A stretch of 64,000 nt of DNA, from positions 434,001 to 498,000 of the forward strand of contig JAGTXX020000004.1 in the NCBI GenBank assembly GCA_019044685.2. Reading direction: 5' to 3'. The notes beneath the pieces are model-generated. The model saw nothing but the letters and a program-made list of their open reading frames with translations, was not told where the DNA came from and made no database searches. Every line of letters begins with the position of its first letter. The stretch's first letter is position 1. Shown piece after piece: positions 22,336-35,000 of this stretch. Made by a program: the position numbers and the translations under genes. This DNA is from Nannochloris sp. 'desiccata' (lineage: Eukaryota > Chlorophyta > Trebouxiophyceae > Chlorellales > Chlorellaceae).

Positions 22336-23805
22336 GATTTATTTGGATTCTCTTGAAAGGGTCTGGCGGTAAAAATATGCGAAAAGTTTTAAACAATCAG
22401 TTTAAATCTAATCATTTAAAATGGCATTATCGCAGGTCATCCAACATATTTGGACCTGTCACGCCGCTTACAGCTCAATTCAAATATTATGAATTCAATC
22501 AGTTACTCAAACGACATGTCAGAGACTAAAAGCCAACGCCAGGTCTGCGGCGGTGGTGCCCTACGACTCGACGCTAAAAATTGGAAGAGTCCACTTTTAC
22601 CCTACACTTCTTCGCCTAAAATAACTAAAACATTAGACTTCCATGCTCAAAATCTGGCTCGGGGTTGTTCGGCCTGGGTATCGGGAGCTGGAAACGAGGC
22701 CAATCAGGGCACGGGATTCTCACTCTGGATGCATACGACTCCTACAAGGACGATGTCGAAGTGGTTGCGATTACTCAGTATGAGCTTAAGAAAGTAGTGG
22801 ACGCTGGAAAAGAAGGACTTTCTGAAAAATTGACATTGTCTCAACCTCTGCAAGAGTCAGGGAAATTTTGGGCAGGAGGTAGGAAAGTAGCAAACATTGG
22901 GAATGTGAAGGTGAAATTTGCGTGGTTTTCAGTGAGTTAAGATGTAAATCTGGATGGTGTCGGAGCTTAGCAGAACAATAAAATATTATAATTTATTTAT
23001 TTATCAAGATGCACCGCCAGGACGGTGGCGGTATTTGTTAACGCCAAATTCTATTGAATGTGGTATTAAATTATCAACTGCTAGTATTAAGGTTAGCTTA
23101 AACAGTATACTCAAGCAGAATATTTCAAAAGGATTAGATAAATAAAGTAAATAGATCAATACTAAGGTCTGCTACTAAATAGCTTCAGGTACGAAGTGAA
23201 GCTGCACAGAGGAGAGAGGCCAGATCTCAATTTCAGCCAAAGCCACGTCTGGGGTTTGTGTTTTGGTACTGTTTAAAATGCACTTACCCTTAAAACAGTG
23301 TTTTCTTTTCGTTCTCCCCAGGCAAACTTTCGCATATAAAGCTCGCCGGTTGGGGTACTAACACTATTGTTCACGTATATTATTAGACTACGTGTGTGCA
23401 CCCTGTGCGAGTTCTCCGCCGCGCAACAGGTTTTCAAAATTACTACTGCATGCGTAGGTGGCCGGCCTAGGGCAACCCACAGCTCTCTGAACGTGCTTCA
23501 TTGAGTCTCTAGTAACCAACTACTGAGTAGCCTAGTACCACGTCCTCTAGGCTAACTGATGTAGACGACTGGACAAGAAGTTGACTGACTAGGTGACTGA
23601 ACTGACCGACTTTAACCAAGGTTCTGATTACGTTAATTATTATGACGGCAGCGGGTTTCTGACAAATCAAAAATGAACTCTTTTTCCATCAAGCTGAACT
23701 TCCGAAACAAAACAAAACAAAACAAATTAACCCCAACAGGGTGACTTAAGGGATCGAGAGAAGCACCAAGCTTCAGGCCACCCCTATTTAAAATAACTCT
23801 TCGAA
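22336..23805. other. Gene-poor region with fragmentary open frames
   Basis: About 1.5 kb without a clear gene. From 22421 to 22940 on the plus strand there are overlapping open frames. The last (about 22629-22940) reads like a beta-rich domain (HGILTLDAYDSYKDDVEVV ... KVKFAWFSVS), and ATG codons lie upstream in other frames (22421, 22519). A spliced or decayed gene is possible, but I found no junction set that joins them. From 23150 to 23700 nothing coding is visible. An (AAAAC) repeat of about four units lies near 23705. Confidence 0.35.
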
Positions 23806-24177
23806 TCAGCCGACACCAGTTGGGGTTAATAAGTTAGAGCGAAGTAGTTTCTTGAGTGATTGACGAGTGTAATAAATTTTAGCGTTGTATGAGTAAGTAT
23901 GAGCTTGAAGATTTTTGATGAGTTGGTTTATTGCGGTGTCGGTGAAGCCGCAATCAGTTTTCAATAGAGTGAGTAGGGACTGGGTGACGCATCCTGAGTG
24001 CGATATTACTACAGGGTAGAGCTTAGGCTTCCATCCTAAAGTTTGTAGGTGAGTGAAGTAAGCGTTGTGTTTTTCCATTTTCATTGCGAATCTTTCTTTA
24101 ACGGTGAGGTCATCGGTATAGGTGATGTCAAGTAGAATAATGTATTTTTCTCTTGCTCTGGGAATGAAGGGTCCCTT
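23806..24177 (-). pseudogene. Remnant of a LINE-type reverse transcriptase (C-terminal part)
   Basis: On the minus strand an open stretch of 123 codons reads REKYIILLDITYTDD, then MEKHNAYFTHLQTLGWKPK and LYPVVISHSGCVTQSLLTLL. This layout (I-D-x-T, a short linker, K...KY/H..L...GW, then a hydrophobic 'PV/I....G' strand and a helical tail) is the conserved region after the reverse transcriptase domain in many non-LTR retrotransposon ORF2 proteins. An in-frame stop at 24178-24180 lies just upstream. Beyond it the same frame stays open to about 24270 but shows no polymerase motifs (no YxDD). No full element, target-site duplication or second copy is visible, so this is a 5'-truncated, decayed fragment. 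Confidence 0.55.
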
Positions 24178-24815
24178 TCAGGGGTTGCTGAGGTAATTTC
24201 TTCGTTTCTCAGAGGCTGTTGGGGTTGGTTCCGATTTGTAACAAACAATTTTTTCTGTCCTTTTCTGTTCCCTCGTTTACCGGAACTTTCTATTTCTTTT
24301 TCAAGCAATTACGCCCTTCTTATTTTGTCACTTTTTAGCTGATATTTATTACTTTACTCTATATTTTAGATTGTTAAAACTTCCTATTAATATCTGCTTT
24401 AATATAATTCAGGAATGCTTGTGATAGTGGGAAAGCCGGCGGGCCGGGGATGTTCAGCGTTGCTGCCGTCAATGTGCCGTTGGTGCCAATTCCAGAAAGA
24501 AACTTTTCAGATGCATTCAAAATCTTCTGGAGATGTACTATAGGTCACTCTTTACTGTTTGCTCGCTCGTTTTTGATTCCAGGAAGTATCTAGAAAACCA
24601 GCAGCTTCTGAAGGAGGTAGGCCGGCGGGCAGCCCAGAAAGCAGAATAAAATACTCACCTTGGAAGTGTTGGACCGTTATTCTTGAAATATTATCAAGCT
24701 CGGATGCAATCACACACCAAGCTAATGCCAGTATCTTGTGTTTTGTAGGAAATTGATAGCGAAAAAGCCTTGATCAGAAATTAAATCCATCATAGTTTTG
24801 CCTTCTTGTTCTGGA
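24178..24815. other. Upstream region of the SPRY/U-box gene, no gene seen
   Basis: Non-coding as far as I can tell. It contains the possible 5' continuation of the retrotransposon remnant and the promoter and leader of the following plus-strand gene. No motif identified. Confidence 0.4.
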
Positions 24816-27800
24816 ATGGGTCTTAAGACCCGCAGTTCAGAGAATACTGGAGGATTAGCTGAATTACTAAAAGATCCTAGGGACCACGAAGGCGTTATGG
24901 CTTCTGGCCGTAAGAAAATGGGGCTGGGATCAGCTGTTGCGTATGTCCTCGATGAGCCCTCGATGCAGCCATCCCTCGATGGTGCGATTGCCCCGGTAGA
25001 TATCGATTACCAAGCTGTCGCGCATAAGCTGGAGGAGAGGTTACTCACGATCGCAAAAGACGTTGCTGAGCAGGCGCCCAGCCCTGTCGTCCCCCGGTCG
25101 CCTGCCGAAGCACAGCCTCCTGCCAGCCAGCAGCAGCAACAGCAGGCTTCGCCTGCAGCTACCGCTTCTCATCCTCAAGAATCAGAAGCCCCAGCTCCTG
25201 AAACGGCTCCTTCGCAAGAAACTTCGGCTGCGTCTGCCCCCACTACCGCCATCGAACCTTCTGCTGCGCCTGCAGAGCCTGCAGCACCCCCTCGTCCAGC
25301 TCCCTCTGGCAGACTAGGCCCTAAAGATGTGGTCATGGTTGATGTTAGAGGATCCTGTGAAAATATCGGTGGAGCTCTTCTTAGCAAGTACGTTTCTTAG
25401 CAATTGTCGCCTTTCTTTTACCATCTACAAAATAGTAATTGCTTCTTCCTGTTGGTCTCTCCCCCACTTCGTCTTTTCCGAATATGTATTTAACTGAATT
25501 AAACATTTTTCCATTCCCTTCCTCCTTCTACCCCTTGTTTCCTCTTCTAACAGAGCCAATTTTAGCAGTGTCCGTGCCAATGTCGCTGCCTTTCGTGGCC
25601 GCTGGATGTATGAAGTCCAACTAGGCAGCTCCGGCATCTTACAAATCGGCTGGACACCCCCTAATGCCCGTTTCACCTCTGAAGAAGGCATTGGAGATAG
25701 CGCGCATAGCTATGCTTATGATGGTAAGAGACAACGTAAGTGGAATGTCACCGCTGCTCCTTACGGTGACCGCTGGGCTGCCGGAGATGTTATCTCTTGT
25801 GCTATCGACATGGATACAGGAACGATTCGATATTGGCGTAACGGGAAAGATCTCGGTGTTGCCTTTACGAATATACGTAGAAGACTTCCCAATGGTGCCT
25901 ATCTACCAGGTATTTCTCTGAGTTATGGAGAACGGTGTGAAGTTAATTTTGGAGAGCGGCCTTTTGCCTACCCACAAGAGGGCTACGCGCCCTTCCAAGC
26001 AGCCCCTTCTGCAGCGGAATTAGCGCAAGCAGAGTATCTTGGTAGCTGTTGGAGTCGGTTACTTCAAGTGACTGCAAAGACAGCAGCAGGGCCGACCTCT
26101 CCTGGTGCTGCCGCCGCGTTGGCGGCTGCAAGAGCCGTTTCCTCGGGAGGCTACCTTGAACAACAACAGCAGAAGCATGGAATAGAAGAAGGAGAAGACA
26201 TTCCAATGATGATGGCAGGTGGTCTAGAAGGTAACGCTACTGATGAAGAGATGGAGATGCCGATGGAGGATCCTCTTGCAGTAGCTGCTGTTCGCTCTTC
26301 CGGCGCCTTTGACGATGAAAAAAAGAAAGCACAACAACAAGCTGCCGCTGCTGGTGGTACTGCTGCCCCTGGTGGTGGAGGATTGAATTCCAATGAAGCA
26401 GCTGGTGGTGGTGGTGGTGGTGACGAGGAAGAACAGGAGGCTCCCTTGCCTCATACGGATTCTATTCTCCTGGCTGCAGTATTGGCGCCACACACCAGCA
26501 ATCTGTGTCATTCTAAATACTTTGCCAACTTAACCATGGTGCCCTTATTTTATTTGGCACTGGACATATACGACCATGATGATGCGTTAGATAGATTAGT
26601 AAGCTTACTTGCTGTTGTATTAGAAGAAGACGAGCTGATTGCTTTAGTTAGTACTCTGTGTACCGCTGTTGGGCGTAACATCAAAGGCTGTATTTGGGAC
26701 TCTGACCAGCCGTTGGAGCAAAATGCTGCAGTCAAAGGCTTGAAATTGTGGATATTGTGTCTTAGAGATTCTCTCTGGGCGACCGCATGGACTTCGAACG
26801 ACTCATGGATGCAGCAACTGGAAGCTTTATTAGCAGTGCGGCAGCCGACTGCTGCCGACCTCGGTGATGTGTTGCCTGCGTTACAGTGGGAAGAAGGGGA
26901 CGATTACGATACTGTATTAGCTCGATCTACCGGTCAAAGTCAGTTTGCAACCGGCGTCACTAACGTTACCATGAAATTACAACAGATAGAAGAATTTCAA
27001 ACTGCCCTGCTGGGTGCGCTTTGCTGTGTCCCTGCAAATCGAGGCAATGCTGTTGTAAGTCATCAGCTTAATGAACCGCCTTGGGTTGATGAGATTCCTG
27101 AAGAAATGAAAGATGCGTTGCCCTACCCACCGCCTGCATTAAAGATGTTTATCGAATGGCTTAGTACAAAGAATGCAGGAGCATCTCGTAATATTCCGCC
27201 GCCTGGTTTATCTCACAGCTCGGTTCTTGTTTCCACTTTCTTCGGTTTGCTTCGTTTACTCCGTCCATGGCTTGATCGTGTCCATATCCAGGGTGAGGAG
27301 TTCTTGTTCTCTACGTCGGTCTTTTTTAAAGGGAAAATGGGTGGAGGCACAGGAGAAGATGTGCCTCGACTGGGTGGTACTTTGTCTCACTTGGTTAAAG
27401 AACATTATATTACGCTTACGCCCGAAATAGTAGGTTTAATTGTCCCTGCAACTATGAAGCCACGTCCTCACGGGTCGTTACAATGGCCTGAGACTCAAAT
27501 GGAGCTGCCTTCAGGGGGGGTAAATAGCATCTTCTTTGAAGGAGCAGAGGGCATGATGTCACCGCTTCGGGATCCTTCGGTTTCTTCTTCTCATAGTAAT
27601 GCTGTTCTAGGTGGCGTTACCTGCTTTGGCCCGTTATGGACTTCTCAATGCAAAGAAAAGTACTCTTCTACAATTTCTACTGCTTGTACTTCCTCTTCGT
27701 ATTCTTGGCACTGGTGGCTGTTGTACCACCTTTTGAATTTCTATTCTCTTGGTGTGGCTGCTCGGGTTCGCTTTTGTTTCACCCACTTGAACACCTTGGA

Positions 27801-29871
27801 ACAAGCCTTAAACTCTCTCCACCACATGAATGAACGTATGAACAGCGAACGCAACACTGGAGGAAGAGAACTTCTCAGAATATCCATCGCTGAGTGCAAG
27901 AAAACCGTAGAGGACTCGTTAAGGCAGCACGCGTGGTATTCTACCTGGTTGACGTCACAATGGAAACAAGAAGGCACACTCGCGATCGCTGCTGTAACTG
28001 CTCGGGTACTTGAAACTGTAGCATCTAACGAAGGACAACTTCTCGCGTATGTACAGGAACCTATATTAGAAGCTGTGCTGGATATGATGCACGCAGCAAG
28101 GAGAAGTGAAGCAAGAGCATGGGAAACCGCCGAAGAGGTGGATAGCTTTGGCATGGATTCAGTCGTTTCGTGTATTATTACGTTATGTGACGATGACAGG
28201 ATTGTCAGCCCTGAATCAAAGAGTATTTTACTGCAAAGTCTATGGGCTATGCTGTCGGATGACGAATGCTTAGGGCCCATAAGTAAGAATACCACAGCAC
28301 AGCGGCACCTGCTCACAGCATTAATTCACAACTTAAAGGATCAGAGGAATTGGGTGCAAGCAGCGAATACAATTGGTTTATTGGTATACAACCTAGGGTT
28401 TGGACATGTGATTCATCATCCTTTGAGTTTAAAAGCGAGCAAAGAAGCATGGCAAAAGGCGGAAAAGGCATCAAAGGAAGCAGAAAAACACCGAGCGGCA
28501 ATGCGAAGCTGGCTTGCACCTACTTTACGAAATGATGCTGCGTTATGCTCTGTATTCTTCAATGCGCTGTTTGATAACGTCAACTGGACGGTTACTGAGC
28601 TGGTTGTAGTCTTGGAAGAACTTTCTGGAATGTCTAGCTCAGATAGGAACGCTTCTCACTTGCAACGGCGTGGTGCTGCAACGGGAGATCTCTGTATGTT
28701 ATTATTACGATTACAAGAGTTGGCATGTGAAGAAATCCCTGAGCAGATTTTGGGTCGTGGAAAGGGGTTGAATGCGACGAGATTAGCTGAAATTATTGCC
28801 TTTGGGCTGCGTCAATTTACCCCCGACGGCAAGTTGGATAAAATTTTACAGAGGAAAGGTTTAAAACCTTCTAGAAAGCGTGCCCCAACGGACCGTAGAA
28901 TGCGTACTACACTCGCAAGGGAGCTTCTGAGTGCGTATTTAGGAAGTATCTACGCGTTGGAACTCTCCCCTGAAGAAGAATGTAGTAGTAGCAGTACTAG
29001 AAATATGGAAGTAGTTGAGCGGCGCCTTGCCGCTCTTCCGGCTGAACCTGTTTTGGCTCACCGTTCCCTGGTCCCTGCTTTGATTCAACAAAGCGTTACT
29101 GGAGATACACTTCAAAAAGCGTTTAAGACGGTGTACGATGGTTGCTACGCTGATATGATGGCGGCAATTGCCGCCCACGATGTGGCAGCATTGGATACCG
29201 AGGGCTCGCTTGATTATTGTCCACGTACAGAAAGATTCATGCAGTACGATATATTACCGGACGATGTAGAATGTGTATTTAGTATAGTAGTTACTGCATT
29301 ACGTGCTGCAGAAAGTACTCAAGGTGGTGGTGATGGTGATGGAGGTGCCGTGCCAGGGGAAGCAGGGGGTGGCATTGGCGGGGGTGGAGGTGGAGAAGAT
29401 GATGAGCCTCCTGATGCGTTCTTAGACCCAATTATGCAAACTATTATGGAAGATCCAGTCTTATTACCAAACTCGGGTATTACTGTCGATCGTAGCACCA
29501 TTGAAAGGCATTTATTAAGCTCTCAAACCGATCCTTTTAGCAGAGCACCGCTGTCGGTAGAAGAACTGAAATCGGATGAACCTCTGAAAATTAGAATTGA
29601 TGCGTGGCTAGCTGGAGATAGAAGTGTGGAAACAGTAGGTATACCGAGTCCTGTACCTATGAAACGAGCTCCCAGTGCTGGTATTATGCCGACGACTGAA
29701 GAGCAAGAGCAACAGATGTTGGCTGCTGCTGCGTTTGCTGAGGCTCAAGCTGCTGGTGCTGTTGCTGGCGGTTCTCATACTGAGGTTCTTCCTGCCCTTT
29801 TTCCTGTAGAGGAAGAGGGTGTTGCTGTGCAGGAAGAAGAGGAAGCTGCGCCTATGGATATGGATGATTAG
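24816..29871 (+). CDS. Giant SPRY plus U-box E3 ubiquitin ligase (RKP/KPC1-like)
   Basis: Two exons, 24816-25387 and 25554-29871; 1629 residues. Plant RKP and animal RNF123/KPC1 are cytosolic E3 ligases with an N-terminal SPRY domain, a long helical middle and a C-terminal RING; KPC1 targets the CDK inhibitor p27. Here the SPRY domain spans about 208-333 ([19 protein letters not shown] ... [20 protein letters not shown]). The helical middle keeps RKP-like stretches ([35 protein letters not shown]). At about 1476-1546 the domain reads [18 protein letters not shown], then [12 protein letters not shown] and DPFSRAPL. This is a Ufd2/UBE4-type U-box with no zinc-binding cysteines. Low-complexity Gly, Gln and acidic tracts flank it. 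The start is the ATG at 24816. Confidence 0.88.
26401..26423 (+). repeat. GGT-type repeat encoding poly-Gly
   Basis: A short GGT run inside the SPRY/U-box ligase gene, in the disordered region between the SPRY domain and the helical core. Confidence 0.7.
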
Positions 29872-30434
29872 AAATTAGTAGGAAGCATCTTTTCCTAAAT
29901 AAGTGGCGTTTGTGCATAGAAATCTTTCAAGGCGTTGATCGTAAAGCCTTTGAAACTAGATCATAATATAAATAGAATAATGCATATCATGAATGTAAGT
30001 AGTTAGCAATAACTTAGGTAGCAAAGAACAACAGTTACTAAATAAATATTGAAGTATCTAAGTAGAAAACAAATTAATATAAATAGTATTACTAATATGC
30101 TGAAGTTGAAAGTATTACTAAAGAAAGTTTCTAAGAAAGTCAACCTTGACTTTCGGTTTGAATTAGGAAGTATAAATGCACAAATTTAGCTTATACTGCA
30201 CACTATCGTAATTGAAGTAATTTAATAGTGCAAGAAAGGCGATATCTGTCGATTTGCGGAACTGCCTAGGGAGCACAATCTTACATTTGCATTAGCACAA
30301 AAGCAAAACTCTGCCCTTTCAAGATTTTTCTAGCATACTATACACTTAAAATATTAATAGTATTTTTAAATATTTATCAGTCACTCCGATCCATCTTACG
30401 ATACTTGCGAACGCATTGTAATTGCTTTCGTAAG
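29872..30434. other. AT-rich intergenic region, no gene seen
   Basis: This 563-base AT-rich stretch holds the 3' flank of the E3 ligase gene and the promoter of the mannanase gene. No open frame of note. Confidence 0.5.
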
Positions 30435-31799
30435 ATGTACATTAGAATGACCCGCAATACCAAGGGTTTTGACATCGCAGCATTCGTGGCCCTTTTATCC
30501 ATTGTATCTAGCTCAGTCAATGCAAGTCGCACGCTTAGATATGAGCCATCTGCCGAAATTACTCAAGATTTCAACTTTGACTCAGAACCACCTGCAACCG
30601 ACAAGGGCAAGAATCAGGGCTTTGTAACTGTCAATGGCACAGAATTTTATCTGGATGGCAAACCTTGGCACTGCGCAGGTACTAACGCGTATTATGCTGC
30701 AATTACTGATCGTTTAACTCCTGGAGAAGTAGACGAACTTTTTAAGACTCATGCTGAAAAAGGCGCCACCGTTCTTCGTGTCTTTGCTCACAGCGATGGT
30801 GCATCTTCAACAAGCAACCCGATTCAGCCTTCTCTCGGCGTGTACAACGAAGACGCCTTAAAACGGTTAGATCTCGTTCTTTTCTCAGCTGCCAAGTATG
30901 GTATCCGTCTCATCCTCCCGTTTACCAACTATGAGCCTTTCCTTGGCGGCATTCAGTGGTACGCCGAGCAAGTAGGCGGCTTGGGCGCAGACAAGGAAAT
31001 ATTTTATACCGACGCCAAAGCACGTGATGCGTATATTTCCTACGTCACCATGCTTTTAAATAGAAAAAACACCTTAAATAACTTGAAATATTCCAACGAC
31101 CCTACCATCTTTGCTCTAGAGCTTATGAATGAGCCTCACACGCGCGACAACTGGGAGAAAAATCGTGGATTATCCCCTCAAGGGAAGATTGTTGGTGACT
31201 GGATTCGTGATATGGCTGCATTTATTAAAGGTATCGATTCTAATCACATACTTTTGACTGGAGAGGAGGGGTACCGTACCGAAGGACCATCAACAATGAG
31301 CTCAGGAAACCACGTTTGGATTAATAATGGCTTGAAAGGTGTCAATTTTGCCAGAAACTGTGCTGATCCTAATATCGACGCCTGTACCATCCACGCGTAT
31401 CCAGACAATTGGGGCTATTCTGCTGACCAGTATCAAAATTACGGCAAAGATTTTATGGCTGACCGAGCTGCAGTAGCCCACGCTTTAAACAAACCCATTC
31501 TTATGGAAGAATACGGCATGCGTTCAGGGTATCTCCCAACCAGAGACGATCTTATGCGGTACTTGCAAGATGAAGCGGAGAAAGCTGGATATGCATGTTC
31601 ATTAGTATGGAGTGCGAGCGTGGATGGCATTGGCAAGGACAGCGGGAGCTACATTTTCAGGTACGGAGAAGACGGGTCGGAGGCGTTGGCTGAGGAGTAT
31701 TATAATGAAAGTGGAGAAGAGAAGAGCTCTGGTAGCGCTAATGAGGAGGCTGTGTCGTTGTTCTCTGCACCAGCACAGGAGAAGGAGGATACTAATTAA
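30435..31799 (+). CDS. Secreted endo-beta-1,4-mannanase, glycoside hydrolase family 5
   Basis: Intronless, 454 residues from the ATG at 30435; the frame runs upstream only to a TTG. GH5 subfamily 7 enzymes hydrolyse internal beta-1,4-mannosidic bonds by a retaining mechanism. A signal peptide is visible (FDIAAFVALLSIVSSSVNA, residues 12-30). Then come FYLDGKPWHCAGTNAYY, TVLRVFAH, and the acid/base glutamate in ELMNEPHT (Glu233). An HAYPDNWG segment follows, and the nucleophile lies in ILMEEYGM (Glu358 or Glu359). The C-terminal tail is Ser/Glu-rich. Mannans occur in green-algal walls, so the enzyme could remodel the cell's own wall or digest external polymer; the sequence does not decide. Confidence 0.92.
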   Translation: MYIRMTRNTKGFDIAAFVALLSIVSSSVNASRTLRYEPSAEITQDFNFDSEPPATDKGKNQGFVTVNGTEFYLDGKPWHCAGTNAYYAAITDRLTPGEVDELFKTHAEKGATVLRVFAHSDGASSTSNPIQPSLGVYNEDALKRLDLVLFSAAKYGIRLILPFTNYEPFLGGIQWYAEQVGGLGADKEIFYTDAKARDAYISYVTMLLNRKNTLNNLKYSNDPTIFALELMNEPHTRDNWEKNRGLSPQGKIVGDWIRDMAAFIKGIDSNHILLTGEEGYRTEGPSTMSSGNHVWINNGLKGVNFARNCADPNIDACTIHAYPDNWGYSADQYQNYGKDFMADRAAVAHALNKPILMEEYGMRSGYLPTRDDLMRYLQDEAEKAGYACSLVWSASVDGIGKDSGSYIFRYGEDGSEALAEEYYNESGEEKSSGSANEEAVSLFSAPAQEKEDTN

Positions 31800-32000
31800 T
31801 AACCCCAACAAAATATAGCAATAGTGGGCGCCCAGAGTGTCCGGGGGATAGAGCATTTTCATTTCTTAGAGTGCGAGGCACTGCCATTTTCTGTTTGATT
31901 CTGAATTCAAATATTTAGCGACAAGACAACTGCAATATGTTTCATTTTGATATCATTTTACTCATGCTATAAATTGACTTTAAATGTATTTAATGCTTAG

Positions 32001-35000
32001 ATGACGAGCAAGAGAAATCAGCAGCTGTTTATAGCGCCAGTGTTTAAAACTGCAAATGGAGATCGGTTGCTGATTACCTTTCTTTACAGTCGCCATACTC
32101 AATACCTGTCATCTCGTCAGATTAAATGCAACTGGCCAGATGCAGAAGGAGTGGACACGAGTTTTCCAGCCGTGATTGGCCGACAAGTATACGATCTGGG
32201 AATTAGACACACGGTGCAAGTGGCGCAAAGTAGAGAGCAAACTCAGCAACGCTACAGTATGCAAAACTTTGGTAAGTAGATGCATTATTATGAATGGTTA
32301 TTCATGTTTTTTGAAAGCTTACTCACTGCGTCGCTCACTCAATTGTTCATTCTCACCGTCTTCGTCTCAAGTGCAGGCCCCATCTTTCAAGTTCTTAAAG
32401 GCCAACCTGGAGATCTCTTTGGGATTGCCCGCAGCTCCGAAGGTAAATATATAGTAGAGAAGAATACTGACGAAATTAAAGCATTACACGAATTCTTCTT
32501 CCCTGAAAAATCAAAGGAGAAGAAGGCAGATGCTGGTGCCGCCAAGAGGCGGGCTCCTAGCAAGAAAAAAGCTGCCAGCGCAACTACAACTGCAACCACG
32601 ACAGAAGATTGCGCGGACGATGACACTGAGCTGAAAGCTGATTGCAATCTAGTTGTGACTACCAAAAGACGTAAAATAGGAGGCTCTAGTGGACTTACTA
32701 AGCGGATCTTGCCCAACACCGGCACTGCCGCCGCCGCCGCCACCTCCCGACTAAATTTCTATCAAACGGAGCGACTTATGGGTCCTTTAACTCGACCACA
32801 GCATACTCCTATGCCATTACTACCCGGTGAAGTGCCTTTAGGAATCGAAACATTTTTTGGAGAAGGGAATTATGCAAGTTTAACAACGTTAACAAGTGAA
32901 CCTCCGCCTTCGGCCAGACAGCCTGCCACTGCTTCTGCTGTTCCTGAGTGTACCGCAAAGCCCCCTGCACGATACAGGCACGCTGTCAATCGTGCAAGGG
33001 AGGGTATGAAGAAGAAAGCTCTGGCCAAAGGAGGCAAAAATTTAGTTTTGCGTGCTGTACGAGCTGTCGAGCTTTTTGAAAGAATCTGTCTTGGTGACGT
33101 TGTGATGAAAGATGATGGCCAGACAAGAATAACAGCAGCAGATCGTAGAGCAGCGTGTATTGAATACGATGCTGTGTTGCGTGAGATATACCCTAAGCTT
33201 ATTCTAGATGCCCATGTGCTGGATGTAAAGATTCTTGAAGATATGGAAGGCACAGGTAAACAGATTTTTTTTCCCTTTTTTCCCCCCACTTTTTTGCTCC
33301 TTGTTCATTTCATTAATTTCCCCTATTCAAAAATCCATCTTTTACTAAGCATTTCAAATTTTATTTCCTTTTATTATTCTATTTTTGTTTCTTTACAGAC
33401 GAATTGCAGCTATTGCGCTGTATGGAGCGTCGTTTCATCATCTGGAAACAGACTGAAGGTACAGCACTTCAACCGCTGCAGTACAATTCTGATCCACTCT
33501 TGCAGTCACAACCACAATTGCAAGCTCAACAAAGACCTAATAGCCGTACTGAAGCGTGGTTCTCGTCTATTGGATCGTCTTTGAGATGGGTGAAGGAGAG
33601 AATTCCTACTATTTCTGCCCCAGCTACTGGTGGGGGTGGTGGGGGTGGTGTGAACGAAAGAATTCATAATGGCGCCGGTGCCGTTTACGCCGACCTCCAG
33701 CAGCAGCAGCAGCAACAGCAAGGTCGTCTACCCAAGTGGGGTCAAGGCTTAAGGTATATATGGGAGGTGTTTTCTTCCAGACTAGGGAATAAAACGTACG
33801 GAAGTGTTGATTTAAGGACAACTGATGCACACGTCAGCTGTGCACTCAACGTAAGTCTTTAAATACAAAAACCCTTCCGAGTCCCGCCATGTTTTGAAAT
33901 TAACAATGACTACGCATTAATTCCTTTTTCATTTTAACAATGTGCTGCCTCTTTTACAGGATACTATCTGGTGGAATGGTCAGCTTGTCCGTCGTCCAGT
34001 CTCCTCCAACCAACCAGTCCTCGCCACGATTGCCGATGCAATTGCCGGCACCCGCGAAGGCAGTCCCCGTCTCTACCTAACCGACGGTTCCATGCCCGAT
34101 TACGAAGCCCAAAACTACCCCCGTGCTGCTCCAGGTATGCCTTGTCATGTAGACGCGCTTTCTAATGCTATGCTCCCCCATGCTGTGCGATCTTCCCGGT
34201 CAACGAATCTCTTCCACTTTCTTAAAAGTGAAAGTACCGGTACGGGAACATTCACTCTGTTTGGTGGAATAGGCCCTGGTGCGAATCTCACTGCATTCCA
34301 TTATGAAACAAAGCGTAGAAGGTCGTATAATTGTGCCACAGGGGATTATATCTTCCAACCACTGGCAGCTTCAGCGAATACTAGAGCCATGATGCGAGTT
34401 CATGCTGCGGTAGCTGGGCGTCATTCTCGCCACGGACAGCTCTTACCTTTAGAATGCTACCTTGAAGAAGGGATCACAATGGTGACACATTTACGTATAG
34501 ACTTGGATCCGTCACTGTGTGAATTGTGTGAGCAATCTATGCATGCTTTCATCACCTTTGATGACGGAACAATAACAACAACTGGTAACCCCTCGATTGG
34601 CGCTAATAAGACCACCACGACGAGCACGATTACTAACGGCGGTGTTATTAGTAATCTTCTATTCCCTTCTTCCAATAATAATAATAATAATAATAATAAT
34701 ACTAGTGATTCTAATATAGCTACACTCCCTGCCGATATTACTACAATGCCCTTAAAAATCTCCTGCAACGATTTTGATCTCATTTGGGACATTGACGCCA
34801 CCTACTACATGGAACGTGTGTCGACTGCGTATGAAGCTATGGGTATTCTACCAGAAGAAGCTCCACCACCAGATGGAGCTGATACGTGGATCCAGTCTGC
34901 GTATTTGACAGCAGAACCACGAACTTTGAAAAGTGCCTACGACAGCTGTAGCATCGAATTTGATGATTCTCGTGGTGATGGAATCGGCAGTGGTGGTTTT

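Noticed and set aside
23500..23640. Stretch with recurring GACTG/ACTGA-like words
   Set aside because: Units are irregular in spacing and sequence; not a tandem repeat or CRISPR-like array.
27741..28316. 191-codon minus-strand frame within the SPRY/U-box gene
   Set aside because: Shadow of the sense frame; Ser/Cys-rich composition and no recognisable domain.
30405..30434. Upstream extension of the mannanase frame to a TTG at 30405
   Set aside because: TTG is not a normal initiator in eukaryotic nuclear genes; the ATG at 30435 directly precedes a good signal peptide.
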